Assembly (NCBI GenBank): GCA_030760725.1 | Contig: JASWHV010000005.1 | Location: 28,653,241 to 28,717,240, forward strand | Direction of reading: 5' to 3' | DNA from: Neostapfia colusana | Taxonomy: Eukaryota; Streptophyta; Magnoliopsida; Poales; Poaceae | Length of the DNA stretch: 64,000 nt | Part shown: positions 1 to 8,945 of the stretch, piece after piece | Layout: each line of letters starts with the position of its first letter | Position numbering within the stretch: position 1 is the stretch's first letter | Position numbers and translations under genes: made by a program | Notes under the pieces: generated by a model | The model's database searches: none | Told to the model about the DNA's origin: nothing | The model's input: only the letters and a program-made list of their open reading frames with translations

Positions 1-1980
1 CTGCTGTGCGCCGCCGGGCAGCGCCGCCCGCGCTCGGTTAGAGCGACGTGGCCGCTTGTGCGCCGTCTATTTTAAATCGCACGGTAGACTTCAAATCCCG
101 GCGTACCGGTTCGCCGTTATAATCTCAGCCATCTGTTTTAAATCGAACGGTCCACGTCAGCCCCACGTTATAAAGACTGGAATTCTTACGTGCTACCCCC
201 TGGGGTTCTCGGGAAATAAGAGCTAGCCCCGGAAACTTCTGATCTAGCCCCTGGAACTTCAGAAAATCATGTAAATTCATTTAAAAAACAGTTTTAGCCC
301 CTGGACTTAATAAAAATTAGGAAAAACTCCTCTGTTATGAGTAGCTAGACCCCTGAAAATTGTTAAAATAATATTATAGACCCTGTAGTGGGTGAGTTTA
401 CCTTTTTAACCCTGTTTGATATTTAATTTAGGAAATTGAATAGGTGACTAGTATTTAAAATTTAAAAAGTGGGACAAACATATTGTCAAAATTTAATTAA
501 AAACTTTCTCAGTACTTAAAAAAACTTTGAAGTGAGATAAAATATATTTTGGGCTGAAATGAATCTGTTTAATTTATTGTTCACATTTATTAGTTATAGG
601 GACACATTTTTAAGTAAAGAATAGTTCTGAAAATAGGGGAAATAAATGTAAAATAGTTTACATCAGAGGAAAAGGTCAAAAATATATTATTAAATATTTT
701 AGATCAGAACCTATTCTGTTTAGATGATGTGTCTTGTTATTTTCATAATAAAGTTCACATTTAGGCATAGGAAATAAATCTGAAAATATAGCAACTAGTA
801 AATGATAAATGAAGTTTCTAAAATCCAAAGAATTCAGTTTAGGGTTGGTAGAAATTCTGAAGACACATATGGAGTAGGAAAATACCTTTCATGCATACTT
901 GGTAGCTAAAAGGTGTAGTAATTAAATATAAGGAATTTATTTAAATTGGAAACTCATATATATAGTATGTAAGCATAAGTGTGAATACAAAAGTAGGAAT
1001 CATATACACATGATTAAAAGTACATGTAAGCCAAAGATCAACACACATAGAGTAACCACAATACATATAATTGTGAATGACTTTCATAAATGTGAATGTG
1101 TGATTTGTTTGAAGTGGAAGTGTGAACTATGTCTTATGGATTGTTGTTTTTCTTTTGCTATGTGTGATGGTATGATGTAGAACCTGCTCCAGAGCAAGTT
1201 CTTCCTTTCCAAGATCAGGACTACCCATTCGAAGAGCAGCAGGAAGGAGGCAAGTGTCCTTGACCACTTTGATACTATTGTAGGATGTGTAGCTAGAATT
1301 ATTTGCATTGTCAATTGAAATATGAAACACATGCTAGGAAGTTTCCATAGAATTGCATTACCTTGTTTCCTTGTAGCTTGGGTTGGGATTTATTTTATCA
1401 TGTCATTTATTATTATGCATATGCTTAGCCATGCTTAGAATGGGATATTTGGGATATGAGATCATCAGTTTATTTTACCACACTCTTGAATGAGATATTG
1501 TGAGTTATGGATCAAGGCAAGTTTGGATCTTTTGGTTGTGTGATGGGGGCACGAGACTCGGGTTTCTGTTTAGTACTTGCCTGGATCCTAAGGAACGGTT
1601 CATGGAGCATGTAACCTGGCTTTACCGTGCCAACCACATGCTGAGATGGGGCAGCTTGACCAATTAATTAGGTGTATCCCCGGCGTAGTATGGGTGTGTT
1701 GGATGGTCCGGGGAATAGGTGTCAGCTGGACTACCATATGAACCGCAAGGCTCAAGAGGGGGCCACTACAGCGGGGTTGGAGCCTCTTGTATGCTGTTAG
1801 GGGTGAAACCTCAGTGGGCCCACACTTGTCGGGAATCCCTTGTAAAGGCTTCGTAGTGATCTCCTAGCTACACACCTGGGAAGTGTGAATGTGGTCCGCG
1901 GCCACTGGCATAATGGAGGTTCTATTAGTCCACCCGGCAATGGGGGATGAAATCAGTACATGTGGGTACAGTGGTACAAA

Positions 1981-2008
1981 CTCTGCAGAGTCAAAACTGT
2001 CATGACAG
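1981..2008 (+). repeat. Paired palindromes in LTR A
   Basis: CTCTGCAGAG (1981-1990) and CTGTCATGACAG (1997-2008) are perfect palindromes a few bases apart. The 3' LTR has both (the second at 7592-7603). The J LTR has palindromes at the equivalent place with changes matched on both arms. They lie between the two acidic segments. Confidence 0.6.
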
Positions 2009-2282
2009 CCGTGCTCACGGTCAAGAGCGGCTTGGACTTATTCATGATTAGAGGAGTGTTGGTTTTGGAAGTTGTGGATGTTAAGCGGGGAGCTTAACAT
2101 TGGAAATGATGTTATGGTTATTTGATTATGATGATGGGATGGGAGATTGGGACCATTTCACTTGTGTAGTAATGTAGGTGCTTAATAAGCTAAGGTGATA
2201 GGTATTAATTGCGTAGTGCTTTAACCATGAGTTCAACCTCCCCTTGTTCTAGTCATGCATGACATAACTTTCCCGCACTTGC

Positions 2283-2301
2283 TGAGTACCATCGGTACTC
2301 A
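2283..2301 (+). promoter_or_regulatory. Conserved hairpin upstream of acidic segment 2
   Basis: TGAGTAC, a 5-nt loop, then GTACTCA: a perfect 7-bp stem ending 35 nt before the predicted acceptor. The same stem with other loops is at 7878-7896, 59806-59824 and 62598-62616. LTR type B has TGAGC/GCTCA at the same place. It may be an RNA structure affecting splicing or polyadenylation (inference). Confidence 0.55.
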
Positions 2302-2646
2302 GCCTTGCATATTTGTTGTTTTATATTGCTGCTCAGGTCAAGATAATGAGGTGGTGTATAATGACCAAGACTTTGGACCCGAAGAAGGTTTCTAGGTTCA
2401 TGGAGACCCCCGGGCAACGCCTGTGACGGAGCCCTCAAGAATAATATTCCGCTGCTAGTTTATTTACCTGTGATGAACTTATTATTGTCCATCAAGACAT
2501 TTGCTATGTAAGACTTGTTTATATTCGACACCTGGCTTGTAATAAATGATGCTTCACTATTTGCCATCACATGTATGAGAAAATGATCCTGGCATACATG
2601 TGATATTCACTTGGTTGTTCTTCGGGAAAACCGGGTGTGACAGAAG

Positions 2647-2660
2647 TGGTATCAGAGCCA
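2647..2660 (+). other. Primer-binding site of element A
   Basis: TGGTATCAGAGCCA begins four bases after the LTR end. It matches the 3' end complement of plant initiator tRNA-Met, the usual primer for Ty3/gypsy reverse transcription. The short leader to 2853 holds no gene; CTAG|GTAGAA near 2685 could be a splice donor. Confidence 0.9.
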
Positions 2661-2853
2661 AGGTTGCCCGTAGGAACATGGACCTAGGTAGAAAGGGACG
2701 TATTTAAGGACCCTATTTTCTTAAAAACTATTTTTATAAGGTGTGTGTTGAAAAGTAATGAGTCACTTTTTTCATCTTACCCCAATTTTCATTCAAAATA
2801 GGATTTTGGTTAAAAAGTTTATCTAACCTAAGTTTAAATGCTTTTTGTTTTAG

Positions 2854-3633
2854 ATGGTTCGCATGATTCGCACCGCTCGCAAGTCCACAGGAGGGAGAGT
2901 TCCCGTAGTTGCCCTTGCCGAAATAGAGGAGAGTCGTCCGGTGACGTACCTTTCCTACGGATTGGCAGTAGCAGGCTTATTGCGCCGTCTTCGACGTATG
3001 CTCGAAGCCACCTGCAATAAGGGCAAGCTAATAATCCACTATAACTCCACCAGAACCATCCGTGAGAAGAGGGAAGAATGGAGTTCAAAGATGAGGATCA
3101 TACACGAAAATCAGCTGCTTAAGATCGACCGCTCTCCAGCTTGTCGAGCGACACAGGTCGATGCGGAGAAGGATGTCACCTGGGAGGCCATCACCTGCCA
3201 GAGTCACATCTATCGTCGCCACCTGGACAGAACTGAGTACATGTATGTCCTCCAGCGTGAGAGTCGTACCACGGAGTACAAGTACCCACCAGTGCAGCAA
3301 GGGACTTCCCATGAGCACATGGACCTGTGCTTGGAGGATGCTGCTATGCTCAGCACTCGACTACAGGAGTGTCAGCAAGAGCTTCAGGATGTTCGGGACA
3401 CCTTTAAGGAAACAGAGGCGTTGCTGCGAGCCTGCTTGAGGGCGAGAGAAAGAGGAGATGGGAATGAACTGTGTGTCACCGTGAATGATACATGGACTCC
3501 TGACTCCCTAGATCGCCGGGCGATATGGCGTCGTCGCACTTCTCCACCAGCAGCCTCCCCACCCAAAGCAGAGTCAGAAGGCATCCGAAATGATGAGGAA
3601 GATCCCAAGGAGCCAGCACAAGAAAACGAGTAG
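2854..3633 (+). CDS. orf0-type protein upstream of gag, element A
   Basis: Intact 259-residue ORF placed between primer site and gag, where RIRE3/RIRE8-like grass elements carry orf0. The N-terminal half is basic. Residues ~152-198 form a Leu/Glu/Gln-rich predicted coiled coil (LEDAAMLSTRLQECQQELQD and onward) and the C-terminus is proline- and acid-rich. No enzymatic motif is visible and I do not know its function; a self-associating or Gag-partner protein is possible. The ATG lies directly after a strong acceptor-like tract (CTTTTTGTTTTAG), suggesting expression from a spliced RNA. It is open although gag-pol beside it is gutted, so it may be recent or under selection. Confidence 0.6.
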   Translation: MVRMIRTARKSTGGRVPVVALAEIEESRPVTYLSYGLAVAGLLRRLRRMLEATCNKGKLIIHYNSTRTIREKREEWSSKMRIIHENQLLKIDRSPACRATQVDAEKDVTWEAITCQSHIYRRHLDRTEYMYVLQRESRTTEYKYPPVQQGTSHEHMDLCLEDAAMLSTRLQECQQELQDVRDTFKETEALLRACLRARERGDGNELCVTVNDTWTPDSLDRRAIWRRRTSPPAASPPKAESEGIRNDEEDPKEPAQENE

Positions 3634-3937
3634 CGTAGAGCCTTTTCCTTAAAACAGAAGGATGTCGAGTAGTCGAGTCGTTACGTTAGTTAATGGTGTG
3701 TTAATGCTTGGTGTGTGACATGAGTTGTGGAAGCCATGAGCAATTGTCCACAGCCTCGTCTTCAGATTGTCTTGCATTGGTGTGTGAACCCACATGAAAT
3801 AATATTGCATTTATTTTTGTGTGAGATATGGAACCTTAGAAAAGTATAACAAAGCTTCAACACTTCAAAGTACAAACAAGCGAAAGTAGTAAGATAATAC
3901 GTAATACTTTAAATTAACATTTGATTGATCATGCTAG
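3634..3937 (+). other. Spacer between orf0 and gag, element A
   Basis: No ORF or RNA gene seen. The stretch is AT-rich toward its end and finishes GATCATGCTAG directly before the gag ATG, a weak acceptor-like sequence. Confidence 0.6.
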
Positions 3938-4604
3938 ATGGCCGGAAGAGGAAAAGGTCACGCTGCCAACCCCGCCAACAACAATGATGAGGCCTGCAAC
4001 CCTCATCTTTCTGGAGGCCAGGACAGGGGTGGTCGCCGTGAAGGAGTTGATCCCCTCCACCAAATGCTGGAGAATCAAAATCAGCTCATCCAGAACTTGA
4101 CTCAAGTGGTGGCCAACTTGCATCAAGTTCCACCTCCACAAGCTGTACCACGCCAACCAAGGTTGAGTGAGTTTCTAGGAACTCAACCTCCAAAGTTCGC
4201 AAGTGCTGCTGAACCTCTGGAGGTAGATGATTGGCTTAAGACCATTGAGAGCAAGATGAGGATCATACAGTGCCAAGGGTATGAGAGGGTGCTGTTTGCC
4301 TCTCATCAATTGCATGGACCTGCTGCTGATTGGTGGACCGCCTACGTGGCTGCCCATCATGACCCTGAGAACATCACTTGGGAAGAGGACCGAGATATAT
4401 ACGGATCATAAGAGTTTGAAGTACATATTCACACAGCCAGACCTCAACCTCAGACAAAGGAGATGGTTAGAGCTAATCAATGACTTTGATGTGGGCATCA
4501 ACTATCATCCTGGGAAAGCAAACGTCGTGGCCGATACTTTAAGCCGGAAAGTGCAAGTCAATAAGTTGAGCTTAAAGGACATGCCTGCAGAAATGAAGTG
4601 GACG
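3938..4604 (+). pseudogene. gag N-terminus fused to RNase H C-terminus, element A
   Basis: From the ATG at 3938 the frame encodes a Retrotrans_gag N-terminal region (FLGTQPPKFA, VDDWLKTIESK, LFASHQLHGPAADWW) to about residue 150. Near 4390 it jumps, out of frame, to the end of RNase H (YTDHKSLKYIFTQ, RQRRWLELI, YHPGKANVVADTLSRK). Gag C-terminus, zinc knuckle, protease, RT and the start of RNase H are missing. The gag frame ends at 4411 a few codons past the junction. Element J carries almost the same fusion. The product cannot be enzymatic; a truncated Gag could bind helper Gag (inference). Confidence 0.85.
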
Positions 4605-4783
4605 TAGCTGAGGATTTGTCTTATGCCGAGCAACCATACCAGATTTTGGAGACAATTGAACGCCTCACCAGAAATAAAAGAATCCGGATGTGCAAGGTGC
4701 AATGGAAGCATCACTCAGAAGAGGAAGCCACCTGGGAACGGGAAGATGAGCTCAAGGCACAATTTCCGGAATTGTTTTCTTAG
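4605..4783 (+). pseudogene. Chromodomain remnant of pol, element A
   Basis: After a second junction near 4590 the reading frame shifts and encodes the last ~60 residues of an integrase C-terminus: EQPYQILETIERLTR, VQWKHHSEEEATWERED and a terminal FPELFS. This is the group II chromodomain pattern of Tekay-type chromoviruses, thought to steer integration to heterochromatin. All integrase catalytic regions are missing. Confidence 0.8.
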
Positions 4784-4810
4784 AACCACCAATCTCGAGG
4801 ACGAGATTTC

Positions 4811-4828
4811 TTTTAAGGGGGGTAGAGC
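4811..4828 (+). other. Polypurine tract of element A
   Basis: TTTTAAGGGGGG followed by TAGAGC lies directly before the 3' LTR start TGTAACACC. This is the position and composition expected for the plus-strand primer. Confidence 0.85.
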
Positions 4829-5210
4829 TGTAACACCCCAAAATCATGTTAAGAGGGGAATTTAAAAATTTTTGGACGTGTTGCATGTTTTGCAACAATT
4901 TAAATTCAAACTGGAATTCAATTTAAACTCAAAACAGAAAAGAAATAGAAAAAGAAAAAGGAAAATAAAAAAACGGCCAGTGGGCCGAAACCCACCAGCC
5001 GGCCCACCCAGCATCCGTGCCAGCCCGCCCCCTTCCTCCCACTGACAGGCGGGGCCCGCCAGCTTTCTTCTTCCTCGCGTCAGCGCCGCGCTCGGCCGGA
5101 CTCTCTCTCACCCCGAATCCAAACCGACCCGGATTTCTGCGTATCTCAGCCGAATTTTGCTCGTGGGCGACGCAAACTCGATCACAACCGAACGCCGCCC
5201 TTCCCCCGTC

Positions 5211-5217
5211 TATAAAA
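5211..5217 (+). promoter_or_regulatory. TATA box of LTR A
   Basis: TATAAAA in a pyrimidine- and GC-rich context, ~380 bp into the LTR. Transcription would start near 5240. ACTCCG|GTGAGA at 5276/5277 and CCGAG|GTGAGA near 5490 are good donor candidates downstream. No ATG lies between the TATA box and ~5518. Confidence 0.65.
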
Positions 5218-6774
5218 ACCCCGGCCTCGTCCCGTATTACTCACGCGATCTGCTGTTTTTACTCCGGTGAGAACCCGAGCCTTCTCCGGCGAATTCTGGC
5301 CGATCTACGCTCGGAAATTCCGATCTAACTCGCTGGTCTTGATCCACCGCCTCCGGGGAACTCTGCAGGTGCAGAAAACTCGGTGACTTGCGGTTCAAAC
5401 ACAGCGCCGACGAGCCTCGCCGTGGTTTCACTTCGGACCTTGTCGCCGATCGCTTTCCAGGACCTCCGAGCTCAAGAAAACCCCCGAGGTGAGATCCCCG
5501 ACCTCCCCTCCACCGATCTATGCCATAAATTCACAGTTCTAGGAAGAATACTCGAAGATTCGAAAATCTCCGGCGAGATCGCCGCTTCCCGCCGCCGTGC
5601 GCCGCCGGGCAGCGCCGCCCGCGCTCGGTTAGAGCGACGTGGCCGCTTGTGCGCCGTCTATTTTAAACCGCACGGTAGACTTTAAATCCCCGCGTACCGG
5701 TTCAGCGTTATAATCTCAGCCGTCTGTTTTAAATCGGACGGTCCACGTCAGCCGCGCATTATATAGACTGGAATTCTTACGTGCTACCCCCTGGGGTTCT
5801 CGGGAAAAAAGAGCTAGCCCCGGAAACTTCTGATCTAGCCCCTGGAACTTCAGAAAATCATGTAAATTCATTTAAAAATCAGTTTTAGCCCCTGGACTTG
5901 ATAAAAATTAGGAAAAACTCCTCTGTTATGAGTAGCTAGACCCCTGAAAATTGTTAAAATAATATTATAGACCCTGTAGTGGGGTGAGTTTACCTTTTTA
6001 ACCCTGTTTGATATTTAATTTAGGAAATTGAATAGGTGACTAGTATTTAAAATTTAAAAAGTGGGACAAACATATTGTCAAAATTTAATTAAAAACTTTC
6101 TCAGTACATAAAAAAAACTTTGAAGTGAGATAAAAATATATTTTGGGCTGAAATGAATCTGTTTAATTTATTGTTCACATTTATTAGTTATAGGGACACA
6201 TTTTTAAGTAAAGAATAGTTCTGAAAATAGGGGAAATAAATGTAAAATAGTTTACATCAAAGTAAAAGGACAGAAATATATTATTAAATATTTTAGATCA
6301 GAACCTATTCTGTTTAGATGATGTGTCTTGTTATTTTCATAATAAATTTCACATTTAGGCATAGGAAATAAATCTGAAAATATAGGAACTAGTAAATGAT
6401 AAATGAAGTTTCTAAAATCCAAAGAATTCAGTTTAGGGTTGGTACAAATTCTGAAGACACATATGGAGTAGGAAAATACCTTTCATGCATACTTGGTAGC
6501 TAAAAGGTGTAGTAATTAAATATAAGGAATTTATTTAAATTGGAAACTCATATATATAGTATGTAAGCATAAGTGTGAATACAAAAGTAGGAATCATATA
6601 CACATGATTAAAAGTACATGTAAGCCAAAGATCAACACACATAGAGTAACCACAATACATATAATTGTGAATGACTTTCATAAATGTGAATGTGTGATTT
6701 GTTTGAAGTGGAAGTGTGAACTATGTCTTATGGATTGTTGTTTTTCTTTTGCTATGTGTGATGGTATGATGTAG

Positions 6775-7990
6775 AACCTGCTCCAGAGCAAGTTCTTCCT
6801 TTCCAAGATCAGGACTACCCATTCGAAGAGCAGCAGGAAGGAGGCAAGTGTCCTTGACCACTTTGATACTATTGTAGGATGTGTAGCTAGAATTATTTGC
6901 ATTGTCAATTGAAATATGAAACCCATGCTAGGAAGTTTCCATAGAATTGCATTACCTTGTTTCCTTGTAGCTTGGGTTGGGATTTATTTTATCATGTCAT
7001 TTATTATTATGCATATGCTTAGCCATGCTTAGAATGGGATATTTGGGATATGAGATCATCAGTTTATTTTACCATACACTTGAATGAGATATTGTGAGTT
7101 ATGGATCAAGGCAAGTTTGGATGTTTTGGTTGTGTGCTGGGTGCACGAGACTCGGGTTTGTGTTTAGTACTTGCCTGGATCCTAAGGACCGGTTCATGGA
7201 GCATGTAACCTGGTTTTACCGTGCCAACCACATGCTGAGATGGGGCAGCTTGGCCAATTAATTAGGTGTATCCCCGGCGTAGTATGAGTGTGTTGGATGG
7301 TGCGGGGAATAGGTGTCAGCTGGACTACCATATGAACCGCAAGGCTCAAGAGGGGGCCACTGCAGCGGGGTTGGAGCCTCTTGTATGCTGTTAGGGGTGA
7401 AACCTCAGTGGGCCCACACTCATCGGGAATCCCTTTGTAAAGGCTTCGTAGTGATCTCCTGGCTACACACCTGGGAAGTGTGAATGTGGTTCGCGGCCAC
7501 TGGTATAATGGAGGTTCTTTTAGTCCACCCGGCAACGGGGGATGAAATCACTACATGTGGGTACAGTGGTACAAACTCTGCAGAGTCAAAACTGTCATGA
7601 CAGCCGTGCTCACGGTCAAGAGCGGCTTGGACTTATTCATGATTAGAGGAGTGATGGTTTTGGAAGTTGTGGATGTTAAGCGGGGAGCTTAACATTGGAA
7701 ATGATGTTATGGTTATTTGATTATGATGATGGGATGGGAGATTGGGACCATTTCACCTGTGCAGTAATGTAGGTGCTTAATAAGCTAAGGTGATAGATAT
7801 TAATTGCGTAGGGCTTTAACCATGAGTTCAACCTCCCCTTGTTCTAGCCATGCATGACATAACTTTCCCACACTTGCTGAGTACCATCGGTACTCAACCT
7901 TGCATATTTGTTGGTTTATATTGCTGCTCAGGTCAAGATAATGAGGTGGTGTATAATGACCAAGACTTTGGACCCGAAGAAGGTTTCTAG
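6775..7990 (+). other. Candidate spliced acidic ORF in LTR A (3' copy)
   Basis: Segment 1 at 6775-6843 and segment 2 at 7932-7990 are identical in phase, borders and peptide to the 5' LTR copy. The hairpin at 7878-7896 precedes the second acceptor. From this 3' LTR the segments could also be spliced into read-through transcripts of flanking DNA. Confidence 0.48.
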
Positions 7991-8237
7991 GTTCATGGAG
8001 ACCCCCGGGCATTGCCTGTGACGGAGCCCTCAAGAATAATATTCCGCTGCTAGTTTATTTACCTGTGATGAACTTATTATTGTCCATCGAGACATTTGCT
8101 AGGTAAGACTTATTTATATTCGACACCTGGCTTGTAATAAATGATGCTTCACTATTTGTCATCACATGTATGAGAAAATGATCCTGGCATACATGTGATA
8201 TTCACTTGGTTGTTCTTCGGGAAAACCGGGTCTGACA

Positions 8238-8945
8238 GAAGACCACGACGAATTTGTCCAGCTCTGGCATGAATACCGAGTTCATCAAGTACATGAAGTG
8301 AGCTGGAGCATTGGTGAGGCCGAAGGACATGACCAGATACTCATAAAGTCCGTACCTCGTCGAGAAAGCTGTCTTTGGAATGTCCTCCGCCCTTATCTTT
8401 ATCTGATGGTACCCGGATCTTAAGTCCATCTTGGAAAAGGTCTTTGCTTTGACCAACTGATCAAACAACATGTCGATCCGTGGCAACGGGTACTTGTTCT
8501 TGATGGTTACGGCATTTAATGGACGATAGTCCACGCAATGTCGTAACTTCTCATCCTTCTTCTTTACAAATAATGCCGAACAGCCCCATGGCGAGGAGCT
8601 CGGCCTAATAAAACCCTTCTCCAGGAGGTCCGTGAGCTGAGTCTTCTTCAGTTCAGCCAATTCCTTGGGCGCCATCTTGTACGGCCTTCAGGATATTGGC
8701 ATGGTTCCCGGTGCAAGTTCATTCTTTAACTCCACCTCTGTATCGGGCGGCATTCCTGGGAAATCGTCCGGGAATACATCAGGGAACTCTCGGACCACTG
8801 GAATATCTTCCAATCTGATGATGGTGGACTGATAGACGCTTGGAAGTTATATTTCGGGACTGTCCAGAAATAAAGAATGAGATTTGTGCAATTCTGAATT
8901 TAAGTGCACAACTCGGAGGACGGTGTCTAAAACAGCGTCGTGGCG
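8238..8945 (-). pseudogene. Element D pol fragment: protease-RT linker and RT N-terminal half
   Basis: Read on the minus strand, 8675-8238 encodes RT from MAPKELAELKK through GFIRPSSSPWG, VDYRPLNAVTIKNKYPLPRID and MDLRSGYHQIKI to MPELDKFVVVF. It stops just before the catalytic IDD, where element A is inserted. 8676-8945 is the protease-RT linker with small frame breaks. An extra AAG codon (ELKKTQL) is present relative to element H. The right edge, tggcg, is the insertion site of array B; the same coding sequence resumes at 31512. Confidence 0.85.
8941..8945 (+). repeat. Target-site duplication, left copy (array B)
   Basis: tggcg lies directly before LTR1, with the matching copy at 31507-31511. 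Removing 8946-31511 restores the element D coding sequence, as compared with element H near 54060-54085. Confidence 0.92.

Larger units (their letters stand above)
1181..2395 (+). other. Candidate spliced acidic ORF in LTR A (5' copy)
   Basis: Segment 1 (1181-1249, 69 nt) follows ATGTAG and ends GGAG|GCAAGT, a GC-type donor. Segment 2 begins at 2337 after TGCTGCTCAG and runs to TAG at 2393-2395. Joining them rebuilds a glycine codon across the junction and keeps one frame: about 23 residues rich in Q, E, D, P and F, then QDNEVVYNDQDFGPEEGF and stop. Entry and exit phases equal those in LTR types B and J. No in-frame ATG lies just upstream of segment 1 (a stop does), so an upstream exon would have to supply the start. 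Splicing is inferred, not shown. I do not recognise the peptide. Confidence 0.5.
1..2642 (+). repeat. 5' LTR of element A (left end outside window)
   Basis: This matches the last 2.65 kb of the 3' LTR. The missing left part contains the start of the LTR, the promoter TATA box and the predicted first donor, all visible in the 3' copy. It holds the two acidic exon-like segments (1181-1249 and 2337-2395), palindromes at 1981-1990 and 1997-2008, and a hairpin at 2283-2301. The end ..GGGTGTGACA is followed four bases later by the primer site. Low-GC sequence between about 240 and 1080 shows nothing else. Confidence 0.93.
1..8237 (+). mobile_element. Element A: internally deleted Ty3/gypsy LTR retrotransposon
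   Basis: Bases 1-2642 repeat 5592-8237 with only scattered differences, so they are the two LTRs of one young element whose first ~760 bp lie left of the window. The 3' LTR opens TGTAACACCCC and both LTRs end TGACA. A primer site follows the 5' LTR and a purine tract precedes the 3' LTR. Only ~2.2 kb of internal sequence remains: orf0, a gag N-terminal part, the end of RNase H and the end of a chromodomain. Protease, RT and integrase are missing, so A is non-autonomous. It lies inside minus-strand element D: the D reverse transcriptase reading frame resumes at 8238. The expected duplication is gaaga at 8238-8242; its partner is outside the window. Confidence 0.93.
4829..8237 (+). repeat. 3' LTR of element A, 3.4 kb
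   Basis: Begins TGTAACACCCC after the polypurine tract and ends TCTGACA. It is the only full copy of this LTR type in the window. In order it has a U3 of ~380 bp, a TATA box (5211), a GC-rich likely 5' untranslated region with donor-like sites at 5276/5277 and near 5490, an AT-rich stretch to ~6770, acidic segment 1 (6775-6843), palindromes, a hairpin (7878-7896) and acidic segment 2 (7932-7990). Confidence 0.93.

Noticed and set aside
1084..1332. 82-codon minus-strand ORF, repeated at 6678-6926
   Set aside because: It is the antisense of acidic segment 1 and flanks inside LTR A. It is open in two nearly identical LTR copies only and has no recognisable domain.
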